NCBI GenBank assembly: GCA_031254385.1
Contig: JAIRUO010000214.1
Location: 1-5,510, forward strand
Length of the DNA stretch: 5,510 nucleotides
Source of the DNA: Treponema sp.
Lineage (GTDB): Bacteria > Spirochaetota > Spirochaetia > Treponematales > Breznakiellaceae
Direction of reading: 5' to 3'
A program made the translations under genes and the position numbers. The notes beneath the pieces were generated by a model that did not search any database, was not told where the DNA came from, and saw only the letters and a program-made list of their open reading frames with translations. Below, in pieces: positions 5,393 to 5,510 of the stretch. Position 1 is the first letter of the stretch; every line of letters begins with the position of its first letter.

Positions 5393-5510
5393 CTAGAATG
5401 TAAACACATTCTAGCCTTGAGTGAATAAATCGTGCACCTTATATAGGTTTACATTCTAGCTAGAATACTGATCCGGTCTAGACTAGACTACTGATCAGGT
5501 CTAGACCAGA
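5393..5510. repeat. CTAG-centred palindrome and direct-repeat cluster
   Basis: Several nested elements are visible. CTAGAATGT/ACATTCTAG (5393-5401, 5406-5414) is a perfect 9-bp stem with an AAAC loop. GTTTACATTCTAG (5447-5459) is the exact inverted copy of 5393-5405. ATTCTAGCTAGAAT (5453-5466) is a 14-bp perfect palindrome. An 18-bp direct repeat, TACTGATCxGGTCTAGAC, occurs at 5466-5483 and 5489-5506 with one mismatch and a 23-bp period. The last copy extends to the palindrome GGTCTAGACC (5498-5507). CTAG occurs seven times in about 115 bp. The cluster lies upstream of the lipoprotein promoter and may continue past the window edge. Confidence 0.8.

Overview
The window looks like chromosomal DNA of a host-associated spirochaete, most likely a gut-type Treponema. 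This is an inference. It rests on a relaxed-lipobox lipoprotein with GGGxxF/V...TMxGGEIxGNTA beta-helix rungs (a style common in gut treponemes), a short HrpA-type DEAH helicase, and moderate GC with AAGGAG-type ribosome binding sites. No rRNA or other phylogenetic marker is present to confirm it.

Layout. Positions 1-2448 hold a compact minus-strand operon, read right to left: an L-2-amino-thiazoline-4-carboxylic acid hydrolase family protein (2448-1954), a small FMN nitroreductase-family protein (1930-1376), and an HrpA-like DEAH-box RNA helicase that starts at 1379 and runs off the left edge. The first two genes are 23 nt apart and the last two overlap by 4 nt (ATGA). Divergent from this operon is a plus-strand D-amino-acid aminotransferase (dat, 2604-3449) with its catalytic lysine and D-specific carboxylate-trap residues intact. 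A small DUF3597-type protein (3925-3557, minus) converges on dat. An intergenic stretch of about 430 bp follows (3926-4353). Last comes a minus-strand secreted lipoprotein with a right-handed beta-helix repeat domain (5283-4354), with a recognisable sigma70-like promoter in front of it.

The intergenic DNA is the most unusual part. dat is bracketed by two inverted repeats (2481-2580 and 3451-3533), each built from tandem 7-bp units that fit one consensus, RRGGART. In each, one arm is nearly perfect and the other is degenerate. A third inverted repeat (4069-4175) uses a different unit, (C)ACGGATTAA, and carries a small C(UUCG)G hairpin. At the right edge, upstream of the lipoprotein promoter, about 115 bp are packed with nested CTAG-centred palindromes and an 18-bp direct repeat. 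These elements are not explained by the genes and are the main candidates for follow-up.

The genes do not form one obvious pathway. The ATC hydrolase homologue, nitroreductase and helicase are probably co-transcribed, dat feeds D-amino-acid (peptidoglycan) metabolism, and the lipoprotein is a surface or periplasmic protein of unknown binding role.
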